From: a virus
Strand: one strand, 5' to 3'
Virus record (IMG/VR): IMGVR_UViG_3300048588_000125
Span: 1-38,756 of that record
DNA length: 38,756 bases
Shown here in pieces: positions 22,225 through 28,281 of this stretch; position 1 is the stretch's first letter; each line of letters opens with the position of its first letter. Below the pieces are notes generated by a model that ran no database searches, was not told the DNA's origin, and saw only the letters and a list, made by a program, of their open reading frames with translations. The translations under genes were made by a program, and so were the position numbers.

Positions 22225-22433
22225 CGTACGTTCCTCATCATGGCTTCAACGGCCTTGGCTTTGGCCATGGACAGCGAATCGGGTGCGCGGGTCAACTCAC
22301 GTTCCGCGATTACCTTGCCGCCTTGAATCGTGACTTCGATGGCGCTGAACAGCAAGTGATCGACGCGGCGCAGTATTATTGCTGTTTCAGTTTTGGAAAT
22401 CTTGGGGGTGATCTTTTTTTCGTCGGCGGTCAT
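22221..22433 (-). CDS. First gene of the leftward operon, 70-residue hypothetical protein
   Basis: The protein starts MTADEKKITPKISKTETAII and is a mixed alpha/beta, soluble-looking 70-residue product with a basic C-terminus. GGAG precedes the ATG. It opens the leftward late operon, so the late promoter should lie in the AT-rich stretch just upstream (22455-22490). Its end overlaps the next gene by four bases. No motif is recognised. A regulatory role is conceivable from position only. Confidence 0.7.
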   Translation of the reverse strand: MTADEKKITPKISKTETAIILRRVDHLLFSAIEVTIQGGKVIAERELTRAPDSLSMAKAKAVEAMMRNVR

Positions 22434-22454
22434 GGCGCACGCTCCCTCTCTCTT

Positions 22455-22490
22455 TATATTATAATATTATATATATATATATATTAATAA
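22455..22490 (-). promoter_or_regulatory. TA-rich tract, candidate late promoter
   Basis: Upstream of the first leftward gene the minus strand reads alternating TA with two TATAAT hexamers about 25-40 bases before the start codon. A matching -35 box is not obvious. It is the best sigma70-like candidate for the late operon, or a melting region. Confidence 0.35.
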
Positions 22491-22928
22491 CTTACCTACG
22501 CTCTACCTCACGACTTCCGCTCTGCGACTCCGCTAAAACCCCAGACCCCAAACTGTTAAAAGGTTAATGAAAACCGTGAATTAAGCAAGCACGGGGTTGC
22601 CCGTTGATGCGCTCATGCGCTGATGCCAGCTATTTGCTGCGAAAAGAAAACTCCCGGCTGCGTTCACAACCGAGAGCATACCAAGGGCTGGGGTGCCGGT
22701 CTTTCCCGGCTGTCACCGCTGCTTAACGCTTTGCGGTTGAGCGAGCTATGAAGCGAAGCCACGCGCTATGATCAGAGCAAGTTGAGGAAGCGAACTTCCG
22801 CACTTGGGGTAACCCCCTACCTCGCATCTTAACCAACCTCTTTTCGAGGGACCCCACCGAGCACTCAGCGTCAGCCGTGGGCGTCTAAAGTGTTGACAGG
22901 CGGAATCTGAATTCTGCCCTCATATAGC

Positions 22929-22944
22929 AGTACTTATTTTCGAG
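22929..22944 (-). promoter_or_regulatory. 16-base motif, inverted copy facing the leftward operon
   Basis: AGTACTTATTTTCGAG on the plus strand is the exact reverse complement of the 16-mer at 23025-23040 and 26086-26101. It faces the leftward operon about 500 bases upstream of that operon's first gene. Confidence 0.6.
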
Positions 22945-22949
22945 TGACG

Positions 22950-22975
22950 ATTTCGAAAAAAATCGAAATTTTTTT
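22950..22975 (+). terminator. AT-rich hairpin with T-run between the two 16-base motifs
   Basis: ATTTCGA (22950-22956) pairs with TCGAAAT (22963-22969), and a run of six T follows. It has the form of a weak intrinsic terminator on the plus strand but could also be an unwinding element or binding site, as it sits inside the inverted 16-mer pair. Confidence 0.35.
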
Positions 22976-23024
22976 GTAAGTGTTTGATTTAGAAGCGAAG
23001 AAGCTTTTCTTACCAAAAATCCAA

Positions 23025-23040
23025 CTCGAAAATAAGTACT
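23025..23040 (+). promoter_or_regulatory. 16-base motif upstream of the ParB-like/PAPS-reductase-like operon
   Basis: CTCGAAAATAAGTACT lies 22 bases before the ATG at 23063. It is identical to the copy at 26086, which lies 35 bases before another operon start. It is followed in both places by AGG and then a TTA-containing segment. It is probably a promoter or regulator site. Confidence 0.6.
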
Positions 23041-23062
23041 CAGGGTTAAAAGGAGGACGACT

Positions 23063-23728
23063 ATGCTCGACCAAATCAAGACCCTGATCGCCCAAGTTTT
23101 GGACACTGACACAGCTACCAAGATCGACCTCATTAACCAGCTGAAGCTCCACCTTCACAGCCTGTCGCCGTTCAAAGGTGAGCCAGTAGATTGCGTGCTA
23201 TGGGTTCCTAACACTCGCGTCCAGGCCAATGACTACAACCCGAACGCCGTTGCGCCGCCTGAAATGGAATTGCTCCACACTTCGATCGCACAAGATGGTT
23301 ACACTCAACCCATCGTTACCTGGACCAACGAGGATAAGCACGAAGTCGTTGACGGTTATCACCGGCACCGCGTGGGTAAGGAATACGCAGACATTACCGA
23401 GCGTGTTCACGGTTATTTGCCTGTCGTCGTGATCAATGAGGACCGCCTTGATAAAGGTGATCGCATGGCCGCTACGATTCGGCACAACCGTGCCCGAGGC
23501 AAACACAAGATCCAGGCGATGTCCGAAATCGTACTGGACCTGAAGCGTCGTCGCTGGTCAGACGAAAAGATTGCAAAGAACCTCGGTATGGAACCTGATG
23601 AAGTCTTGAGGCTTGGACAGGTGGGCGGTCTTGTTGCGCTGTTCGAGGAATCGGAGTTCACGCAGGCTTGGGAACCTGAGTTCGCCGAAACTATAGACGA
23701 AGAATCAGTCATTGCGGATGAGGTGTAA
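23063..23728 (+). CDS. ibrB: ParB-like (IbrB-type) protein
   Basis: The 221-residue protein carries a ParB/Srx-type domain with VDGYHRHRVGKE (about residues 96-107), the conserved TIRHNRARGKHKI (138-150) and a helix-turn-helix-like part (WSDEKIAKNLGMEPDEVLRL). This combination resembles IbrB, which in E. coli prophages is encoded next to the PAPS-reductase-like IbrA. ParB-type domains can bind CTP or DNA or act on phosphate bonds; the activity here is unknown. The perfect AAGGAGG site suggests strong translation. It is the first gene of the rightward operon. Confidence 0.8.
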   Translation: MLDQIKTLIAQVLDTDTATKIDLINQLKLHLHSLSPFKGEPVDCVLWVPNTRVQANDYNPNAVAPPEMELLHTSIAQDGYTQPIVTWTNEDKHEVVDGYHRHRVGKEYADITERVHGYLPVVVINEDRLDKGDRMAATIRHNRARGKHKIQAMSEIVLDLKRRRWSDEKIAKNLGMEPDEVLRLGQVGGLVALFEESEFTQAWEPEFAETIDEESVIADEV

Positions 23729-23729
23729 C

Positions 23730-24131
23730 ATGCGTTTGGGCTTTGAGCGTAACTGGAAAGCAAAACCCAAGAACCCGCCGCCGCCTTACACCGAGTGGGA
23801 GGACTACCAACTTGGTATGTACGGTGACAAGATTGAAAAGGATAAGCTGCTCGCCGGTGCCGAACTCTTGCGTGACCTGGACAGGCTTTACGTGTTCATG
23901 CTCGAAGGTGCGCAGCGCTGTCCGAAGCGTTGGGCTTACGTGATCAAGTCCCGTATGAATCATCAAGCGTGGCTCGGCGCTATCGCCAACAGGCTCGGTG
24001 TCGGCGGTAACGATGCAACGGCACGCGCCGCCTACGGACTGCTCACACCACAAGAACAAAAGCTGGCCTGCGACGTAGCAGACCGCGTGAGGGAGGAGAT
24101 CGAAAATGGCAAAACGTCCACTGCCGTGTAA
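23730..24131 (+). CDS. Unknown protein between the IbrB-like and IbrA-like genes, 133 aa
   Basis: The start is the ATG at 23730, one base after the IbrB-like stop, with GAGGTG upstream. The product starts MRLGFERNWKAKPKNPPPPY, has a Pro-rich basic N-terminus, an aromatic helical middle (EWEDYQLGMYGDKIEKDKLL, RCPKRWAYVIKSRMNHQAWL) and a charged helical C-terminus. No motif is recognised. It overlaps the IbrA-like gene by 26 bases, so the three genes are very likely co-translated. Its place suggests it is a working part of the cassette and perhaps a partner subunit. Confidence 0.75.
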   Translation: MRLGFERNWKAKPKNPPPPYTEWEDYQLGMYGDKIEKDKLLAGAELLRDLDRLYVFMLEGAQRCPKRWAYVIKSRMNHQAWLGAIANRLGVGGNDATARAAYGLLTPQEQKLACDVADRVREEIENGKTSTAV

Positions 24132-25338
24132 TGTCCTCGAAGCAGCCCAGACCCGTATCGCCCTTATTTTCTCGACTACGAAGCATATTTACCTCTCATT
24201 CTCAGGCGGTAAAGATTCGTCAGTTATGATGCACCTTGTGTGTGACGAAGCGCGTCGCCAGAATCGTAAAATCGGTATTCTGTTTATTGACTGGGAGTGC
24301 CAGTTCAAGCTGACCGTTGACCACATCCAAGAGATGCTGGAGCAGTACAAGGACGTCGTGGTACCGTACTGGATATGCGGACAGGTTAAGACTGACAACA
24401 GCAGTTCTGTATTCGAGCCAGAGTTTACAGCATGGGATGAAACGAAGCGTGAGCTATGGGTGCGTGACAAACCTGCCATGGCTTACCCTGTCGAGACGTT
24501 GCCGTTCTACTACCCTGGCATCACCTTTGAAGAGTTCGCGCCCGAGTTTTCGAAATGGTACAGTCAAGGCGAAACCTCTGTCTGCTTTGTAGGCATCAGA
24601 ACGCAGGAGTCGCTGAATCGGTTTCGCGCTATCGCCAGAAACAAGGTGAACTACCTTGACCAGAAATGGACCACGCAGGTATCTGAGCATTCGTTCAATG
24701 CCTACCCTATTTACGATTGGACCGTGAACGATATCTGGACTTACAACCAGAAAATGAAGACCAAGTACAATCACCTGTACGACCTCATGTATCAAAGCGG
24801 TCTAACCGTAAGCATGATGCGCGTTGACGAACCGTTTGGCGATACCCAAAAACGTAGTCTGTGGCTTTATCAGGTTGTTGAGCCTGAGACGTGGGCGAAG
24901 CTTACGGCGCGTATCAGCGGAGTGAATACGTCCGGGTTATATGGCAAGGAAAAGGGTTTGATCAACGGTAACGGCAAGCTGAAGTTACCCGAGGGCTATA
25001 CCTGGAAACAGTTTACCCATTTCTTGTTGGATACGATGCCGCCGCGCACAGCGGAGCATTACAAGGCGAAGTTTGCTATCTATATCAAATGGTGGCAGGA
25101 CCGGGGATACCCAGACGACATCCCGGACAAGGCTGACGACATCATGGAATCGCGTGACCTCGCGCCGTCATGGTGCAGGCTGGCGAAAACTATTCTGCGA
25201 GGCGATTTCTGGTGTCGCTGGCTTGGTTTCTCGCCTACTAAAACCAAGGCATACGCAGCCTACCTTGAGCTTGCTAAGAAACGCCGCAAGGATTGGAACA
25301 TTTTCAATGAAGACAAAGCTACCTCTGAGGTTTCTTAG
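24106..25338 (+). CDS. ibrA: PAPS-reductase-like PP-loop protein with DUF3440-like C-terminus (IbrA-type)
   Basis: The 410-residue protein has a PP-loop SFSGGKDSS at residues 31-39, the ATP pyrophosphatase signature of the PAPS reductase/DndC class. The long C-terminal part (from about residue 200, SFNAYPIYDWTVNDIWTYNQ onward) matches the layout of DUF3440 proteins such as IbrA. A PAPS reductase proper would be shorter and end in a redox cysteine. GGGAGGAG precedes the ATG. With the ParB-like partner it may activate a substrate by adenylation, possibly nucleic acid or sulfur chemistry, or act in transcription control as reported for IbrAB. The 3' end overlaps a convergent RHH gene by 20 bases. 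Confidence 0.85.
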   Translation: MAKRPLPCNVLEAAQTRIALIFSTTKHIYLSFSGGKDSSVMMHLVCDEARRQNRKIGILFIDWECQFKLTVDHIQEMLEQYKDVVVPYWICGQVKTDNSSSVFEPEFTAWDETKRELWVRDKPAMAYPVETLPFYYPGITFEEFAPEFSKWYSQGETSVCFVGIRTQESLNRFRAIARNKVNYLDQKWTTQVSEHSFNAYPIYDWTVNDIWTYNQKMKTKYNHLYDLMYQSGLTVSMMRVDEPFGDTQKRSLWLYQVVEPETWAKLTARISGVNTSGLYGKEKGLINGNGKLKLPEGYTWKQFTHFLLDTMPPRTAEHYKAKFAIYIKWWQDRGYPDDIPDKADDIMESRDLAPSWCRLAKTILRGDFWCRWLGFSPTKTKAYAAYLELAKKRRKDWNIFNEDKATSEVS

Positions 25339-25645
25339 GTGCTGACTTCTCTACTCTGTCTTTTATTTCATCAATTGCTACTTTTTCAACCTTTTTAGCC
25401 TTGACGTAAGATTCCATCTGGGCGGGCTCTGCTTTGGCGGGCTTTTCAGGGATGTGACCGTCTTTCCGCAATTTGATTATGGCTCCTTCTTCCAGAACAG
25501 AGCCTAAGCTACGGTCAGGATAGACGGTTTTAATCTTTTCTTTCAGTTCTGCGGACAGCAAGACATTCGTCCGCTCCCGAGACACTGCCGCTTTTTTACC
25601 CTCTAAATCAGCCTCAAGATCTTTCAACTCGTCAGGATTGCTCAT
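25319..25645 (-). CDS. Ribbon-helix-helix-like DNA-binding protein, candidate phage repressor
   Basis: The 108-residue protein has an acidic start, then RTNVLLSAELKEKIKTVYPD followed by SLGSVLEEGAIIKLRK, which fits a ribbon-helix-helix fold (one strand, two helices; about residues 25-60). A Lys/Glu-rich flexible tail follows. It is the only leftward gene in the rightward early region, and repeated TTACACAC boxes lie just upstream between it and the divergent small genes. No CI- or Cro-type gene is seen elsewhere, so this is the best candidate for the lysogeny switch, comparable in principle to Arc or Mnt. GAGG precedes the ATG. Confidence 0.6.
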   Translation of the reverse strand: MSNPDELKDLEADLEGKKAAVSRERTNVLLSAELKEKIKTVYPDRSLGSVLEEGAIIKLRKDGHIPEKPAKAEPAQMESYVKAKKVEKVAIDEIKDRVEKSAPKKPQR

Positions 25646-25658
25646 TCCAACCTCATGC

Positions 25659-25738
25659 GTACAGTCTTACACACAAATATTTTTCTTTAACGCCCGCTAT
25701 TTGTCTAGTCGAAATAAGTGTGTACAGCCGTGTGTAAG
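25659..25738. promoter_or_regulatory. Candidate operator region with TTACACAC boxes
   Basis: CTTACACAC at 25666-25674 is matched by its exact inverse GTGTGTAAG at 25730-25738, and a variant GTGTGTAC lies at 25718-25725. GTACAG occurs beside two of the boxes (25659-25664 and 25723-25727 onward). A degenerate form of the 16-base motif, TCGAAATAAGT, lies at 25709-25719. The array separates the RHH gene from the divergent rightward genes and is a plausible binding site for the RHH protein. The remainder of 25739-25809 holds no further clear feature. Confidence 0.5.
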
Positions 25739-25809
25739 GTCGTGCTCACGAACCCCCGTTAAGTCTTTTAGAACAAGCGTTCAACAAAAACTAAATAACG
25801 GGGTCCGCA

Positions 25810-25935
25810 ATGATCATCATCCAAACATCAATCAAGGGTATCGAAGTCTGGGTTGTCCTTATCTCTGACACCGAGCAGCGGTCGTTTATGAGCCACGCAG
25901 CAGCTGTGTCCTGCGCAGTGAGGTACACCATATGA
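25810..25935 (+). CDS. 41-residue hypothetical protein
   Basis: The ATG at 25810 opens a 41-codon frame ending in TGA at 25933-25935. The product starts MIIIQTSIKGIEVWVVLISD and looks like a small beta-rich soluble protein. Its stop overlaps the ATG of the next gene (ATGA). It is the first rightward gene after the candidate RHH operator, the position in which antirepressor- or Cro-like genes occur, but no DNA-binding motif is visible. The ribosome site is weak (GGGGT). Confidence 0.55.
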   Translation: MIIIQTSIKGIEVWVVLISDTEQRSFMSHAAAVSCAVRYTI

Positions 25936-26075
25936 TCATCTTAGCTTTAACTGATCGCGATGGTGGACAGGTAGGGCTTGAAGAATATGAGACTGTCGAA
26001 GAACTCTTGTCTGATTGGCCGTACGCGCAATGCTGCGGTGATTATTGGGAAGCTTGGGTTGGCGGAAAAAGTTGA
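25932..26075 (+). CDS. 47-residue acidic hypothetical protein
   Basis: The frame starts at the ATG in the ATGA overlap with the preceding gene and ends with TGA at 26073-26075. The product starts MIILALTDRDGGQVGLEEYE and is acidic with a Cys-Cys-Gly and two Trp near the end. The translational coupling supports a real gene. The function is not recognised. Small acidic early proteins often bind host enzymes, but nothing here shows that directly. Confidence 0.6.
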   Translation: MIILALTDRDGGQVGLEEYETVEELLSDWPYAQCCGDYWEAWVGGKS

Positions 26076-26085
26076 GCGGACCTAC

Positions 26086-26101
26086 CTCGAAAATAAGTAC
26101 T
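26086..26101 (+). promoter_or_regulatory. 16-base motif upstream of the small-gene operon
   Basis: CTCGAAAATAAGTACT is identical to 23025-23040. It is 35 bases before the ATG at 26137 and again just upstream of a rightward operon. This supports a transcription signal rather than a chance repeat. Confidence 0.6.
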
Positions 26102-26136
26102 AAGGTTTAGAAACACAAAAACACGACGGAGCAAAT

Positions 26137-26487
26137 ATGAACAGCCAATATAAAGGCCGTATGGCAGAGCTTTACGCAGAATTCGAGCCAGTGCTTAACA
26201 AGCTTTCGTACAAGGACCTGTTATGGCTCGTATGTTTCGTACAAGGCTACCACGCAAACAACTCTGAATGTTTACGTCTTGTGTGTGGCTCTGATGAAGT
26301 CTTTGACGACATCAACTCGGAAGCTACCTACAACAAGAACAGCGTTCAACGGCAAGAGCCTAACATGTCTCGCAAGCGTAAATTGAAGTTCGCATACACG
26401 GAGCAAGACTACTCGCTCGAATCTGTCAGCCCTGAGGACACTTTGATCGACGTAATCGACAACCTTAACCGGGAGTTTGCAGCATGA
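26137..26487 (+). CDS. Hypothetical early protein, 116 aa
   Basis: The protein starts MNSQYKGRMAELYAEFEPVL with a helical N-terminal half (LSYKDLLWLVCFVQGYHAN), a basic middle (MSRKRKLKFAY) and an acidic end. ACGGAG precedes the ATG. Its stop overlaps the next ATG by four bases. It is the first gene after the 16-base motif at 26086. No family is recognised. It probably belongs to the host-takeover set. Confidence 0.7.
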   Translation: MNSQYKGRMAELYAEFEPVLNKLSYKDLLWLVCFVQGYHANNSECLRLVCGSDEVFDDINSEATYNKNSVQRQEPNMSRKRKLKFAYTEQDYSLESVSPEDTLIDVIDNLNREFAA

Positions 26488-26684
26488 CCTACGTATACAT
26501 TCAAACGCATCTTGTCGGTGCTCATGGTGTGGTTCCGGTCAAGCTCGAAGCCAAGACGTTTACGTACCGGTTCCAGGCGCGTACATGGCTCGTAGCTCAC
26601 GGTTATTGGATGCAAGACGGTAACACCTACACCAACCCTTATAACGGCGACACAGCCACACTCGAATCGCGGAGGACGGTATGA
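26484..26684 (+). CDS. Hypothetical early protein, 66 aa
   Basis: The 66-residue protein starts MTYVYIQTHLVGAHGVVPVK and is aromatic and beta-prone with no membrane segment. It overlaps both neighbours by four bases (ATGA at each end). That coupling is the main evidence that it is translated. No motif or function is recognised. Confidence 0.7.
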   Translation: MTYVYIQTHLVGAHGVVPVKLEAKTFTYRFQARTWLVAHGYWMQDGNTYTNPYNGDTATLESRRTV

Positions 26685-27031
26685 CAGAACGCGGAACACG
26701 ACCCGGACGAACCAACGGTAGGCTTTACTGCTGCGAGGCCAACGGCGGCTCGCTGTTTGATGTCAAGATTTATCGCGAAGGTAACGCTTGGTACACCGAA
26801 TCAGGACGCCTGCTGAAAAGTTTCTTGACAGAGATGTTTCACGAGTCGTCCAACGTCAAGTTTGCTCGCGCTGTGATCCCGACACAGAATCGAATCGTTT
26901 GGTTCAGGTTAGTGAACGGGACGGCCAAGGCTACTTACGAAGAACCTTTGGAAAGACCGGAAGTACCTGACACACGTCGCAGCACTGCTATGACCACCTA
27001 TTCTAAACCTAACGTGGGAGCACGCCAGTGA
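26681..27031 (+). CDS. Hypothetical early protein, 116 aa
   Basis: The protein starts MTERGTRPGRTNGRLYCCEA, with a basic N-terminus containing a Cys-Cys pair, a beta-rich centre (SLFDVKIYREGNAWYTESGR) and a Pro/Thr/Arg-rich disordered end. It overlaps the upstream and downstream genes by four bases each. No family or enzymatic motif is recognised. Confidence 0.65.
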   Translation: MTERGTRPGRTNGRLYCCEANGGSLFDVKIYREGNAWYTESGRLLKSFLTEMFHESSNVKFARAVIPTQNRIVWFRLVNGTAKATYEEPLERPEVPDTRRSTAMTTYSKPNVGARQ

Positions 27032-27390
27032 TGACAGCAATACAAATTCTTCTTTTTGTTGGTATCTTGTTCGGCTTTATCGTTTGGATTTGTCAGCAAG
27101 CGGGTTTTACCTTGCAGACAGCTGTCAACGTGTTCTCAACTTTCATCATGATAACCGTACTCTGCGCACTGTTCCTAAGTCTTGTGGCGTGTGGTCCGAA
27201 GTCGTCTACACACACCGTACAAGGCGAGGCGACTATCAAGGTTGTGGTCGGTGTTGACATTACCGTGTGTGACCAATTCCCGGTCGACCAAAGGCTGGAA
27301 TGTGTCCAGGCGCTGCTCGACCTTGCTAAGACGCTGAACGAAAAGGATGACGAAGAAAGCGCCTTTGATGGCCTTATAGGAGGTATCTAA
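27028..27390 (+). CDS. Membrane protein with internal lipobox-like site, 120 aa
   Basis: The protein has one membrane helix (about residues 4-25) and a second hydrophobic segment ending in LFLSLVAC at Cys55, which matches a lipoprotein signal (L-V-A-C). An internal ATG at codon 41 would give a classical short lipoprotein precursor starting MITVLCALFLSLVACGPKSS. The mature part has two or three further cysteines and an acidic end. It may be a two-helix membrane protein or, from the inner start, a lipoprotein such as a superinfection-exclusion protein. It overlaps the upstream gene by four bases. Confidence 0.6.
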   Translation: MMTAIQILLFVGILFGFIVWICQQAGFTLQTAVNVFSTFIMITVLCALFLSLVACGPKSSTHTVQGEATIKVVVGVDITVCDQFPVDQRLECVQALLDLAKTLNEKDDEESAFDGLIGGI

Positions 27391-27391
27391 T

Positions 27392-28102
27392 ATGAGAGAA
27401 TTAACCGTAACTCAACTGCAGGAAATTCTAACCCTGCACCGTGTTTGGTTGGAGTCGAACTACCAACAAGGTCAACGTGCGAACCTCGAACGCGCGAACC
27501 TCGTGGACGCGAACCTCAAACGCGCGAACCTCGCGGACGCGAACCTCTATGGCGCGAACCTCGAACGCGCGAACCTCTATGGCGCGAACCTCTATGGCGC
27601 GAACCTCGAACGCGCGAACCTCTATGGCGCGAACCTCTATGGCGCGAACCTCTATGGCGCGAACCTCGTGGGCGCGAACCTCGAACGCGCGAACCTCGAA
27701 CGCGCGAACCTCGTGGACGCGAACCTCTATGGCGCGAACCTCTATGGCGCGAACCTCGAACGTGCGGGCCTCGCGGACGCGAACCTCAAACGCGCGAACC
27801 TCGTGGACGCGAACCTCGTGGACGCGAACCTCGTGGGCGCGAACCTCGTGGACGCGAACCTCGTGGACGCGAACCTCTTCCAGTTCAATCTTGGTCGTCA
27901 CACTGTTACCGCGCATTTCAGCGACAAATACAAAGACGGCAGCATGGTCCGTGTTGGATGCCAGCGTTATTCTCTGGATCACTGGTTGGAAAATTACCGC
28001 CAGATCGGAGTCAGTAATGGCTACGACGAAGCCTCAATCAACCGATACGGTCTTATTTTCCGCTACCTGAAAGACGTTCAACTATCGGAGGTGAAGAAAT
28101 GA
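27392..28102 (+). CDS. Pentapeptide-repeat protein, 236 aa
   Basis: After a 28-residue N-terminus, 27 consecutive five-residue units of the form [R/D/G]-A-N-L-x follow, then a C-terminal domain of about 75 residues with VGCQRYSLDHWLENYRQIGV, which recurs in other phage pentapeptide proteins. The repeat should form a right-handed quadrilateral beta-helix. Members such as MfpA and Qnr mimic DNA and bind gyrase, but most phage members have no known role. GGAGG precedes the ATG and the 3' end overlaps the next gene. All three plus frames and one minus frame stay open across the 15-base repeat for purely periodic reasons. Confidence 0.9.
   Translation: MRELTVTQLQEILTLHRVWLESNYQQGQRANLERANLVDANLKRANLADANLYGANLERANLYGANLYGANLERANLYGANLYGANLYGANLVGANLERANLERANLVDANLYGANLYGANLERAGLADANLKRANLVDANLVDANLVGANLVDANLVDANLFQFNLGRHTVTAHFSDKYKDGSMVRVGCQRYSLDHWLENYRQIGVSNGYDEASINRYGLIFRYLKDVQLSEVKK
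27476..27880 (+). repeat. Tandem array of 27 x 15 bases encoding pentapeptides
   Basis: The units run without interruption from 27476 to 27880. The GCGAACCTC core is almost invariant, with one GCGGGCCTC exception near 27766. The variable six bases come from a small set (GAACGC, TATGGC, GTGGAC, GTGGGC, AAACGC, GCGGAC). This near-identity at DNA level suggests recent expansion and makes copy number likely to vary, and likely to be misassembled from short reads. Confidence 0.9.
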
Positions 28103-28281
28103 GCGTTATCAAATCAATTTTTCGCATGTTCAGACAGCTGACTATCGCGCCTCGTCCAGCGTTCATGACCGAACCTGACAACTTCAAAAAGTACAGCCCT
28201 GAAGCGCAAGCAATCAAGATTCACAAGGCTGAAGAAAAGCGAGCTAAGCGACGTGAAAGGAGAGAGAAACATGGGATTTAA
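28099..28281 (+). CDS. Basic 60-residue hypothetical protein
   Basis: The protein starts MSVIKSIFRMFRQLTIAPRP and ends in a strongly basic helix (KAEEKRAKRRERREKHGI). The N-terminal 16 residues form an amphipathic basic helix that could lie on a membrane or bind nucleic acid. The ATG overlaps the pentapeptide gene stop (ATGA). The end overlaps the next gene by 11 bases. The function is not recognised. Confidence 0.65.
   Translation: MSVIKSIFRMFRQLTIAPRPAFMTEPDNFKKYSPEAQAIKIHKAEEKRAKRRERREKHGI

Larger units (their letters stand above)
22434..23062. other. 629-base non-coding control region between the divergent operons
   Basis: I see no convincing gene here. From left to right it holds a TA-rich tract (22455-22490), then a hairpin-rich segment of higher GC: GCCGG/CCGGC near 22696, ACCGC/GCGGT near 22717-22739, GGAAG/CTTCC near 22787 and GGGG/CCCC near 22806. 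It ends in an AT-rich block flanked by two inverted copies of a 16-base motif. Candidates for its content are the promoters of both operons, the replication origin or a structured RNA. Confidence 0.6.

Noticed and set aside
22607-22726. 39-codon rightward frame in the non-coding control region
   Set aside because: There is no ribosome site before its ATG, the composition is not gene-like and it lies across hairpins.
22885-23158. Two short leftward frames over the 16-base motif block
   Set aside because: They would start inside the IbrB-like gene, run over the AT-rich control block and have no ribosome sites.
27476-27880. Possible CRISPR array
   Set aside because: Units of 15 bases without spacers encode A-N-L-x-x pentapeptides in frame. 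No cas genes are present; the Cas4-like nuclease belongs to the replication block.
27428-28070. Long open frames on both strands across the pentapeptide array (repeats reading EVRAHEVRV, ARTSMARTSN or REPRGREPL)
   Set aside because: The 15-base repeat is a multiple of three, so every frame without a stop in one unit stays open over the array. They lack independent starts, ribosome sites and composition of real proteins.
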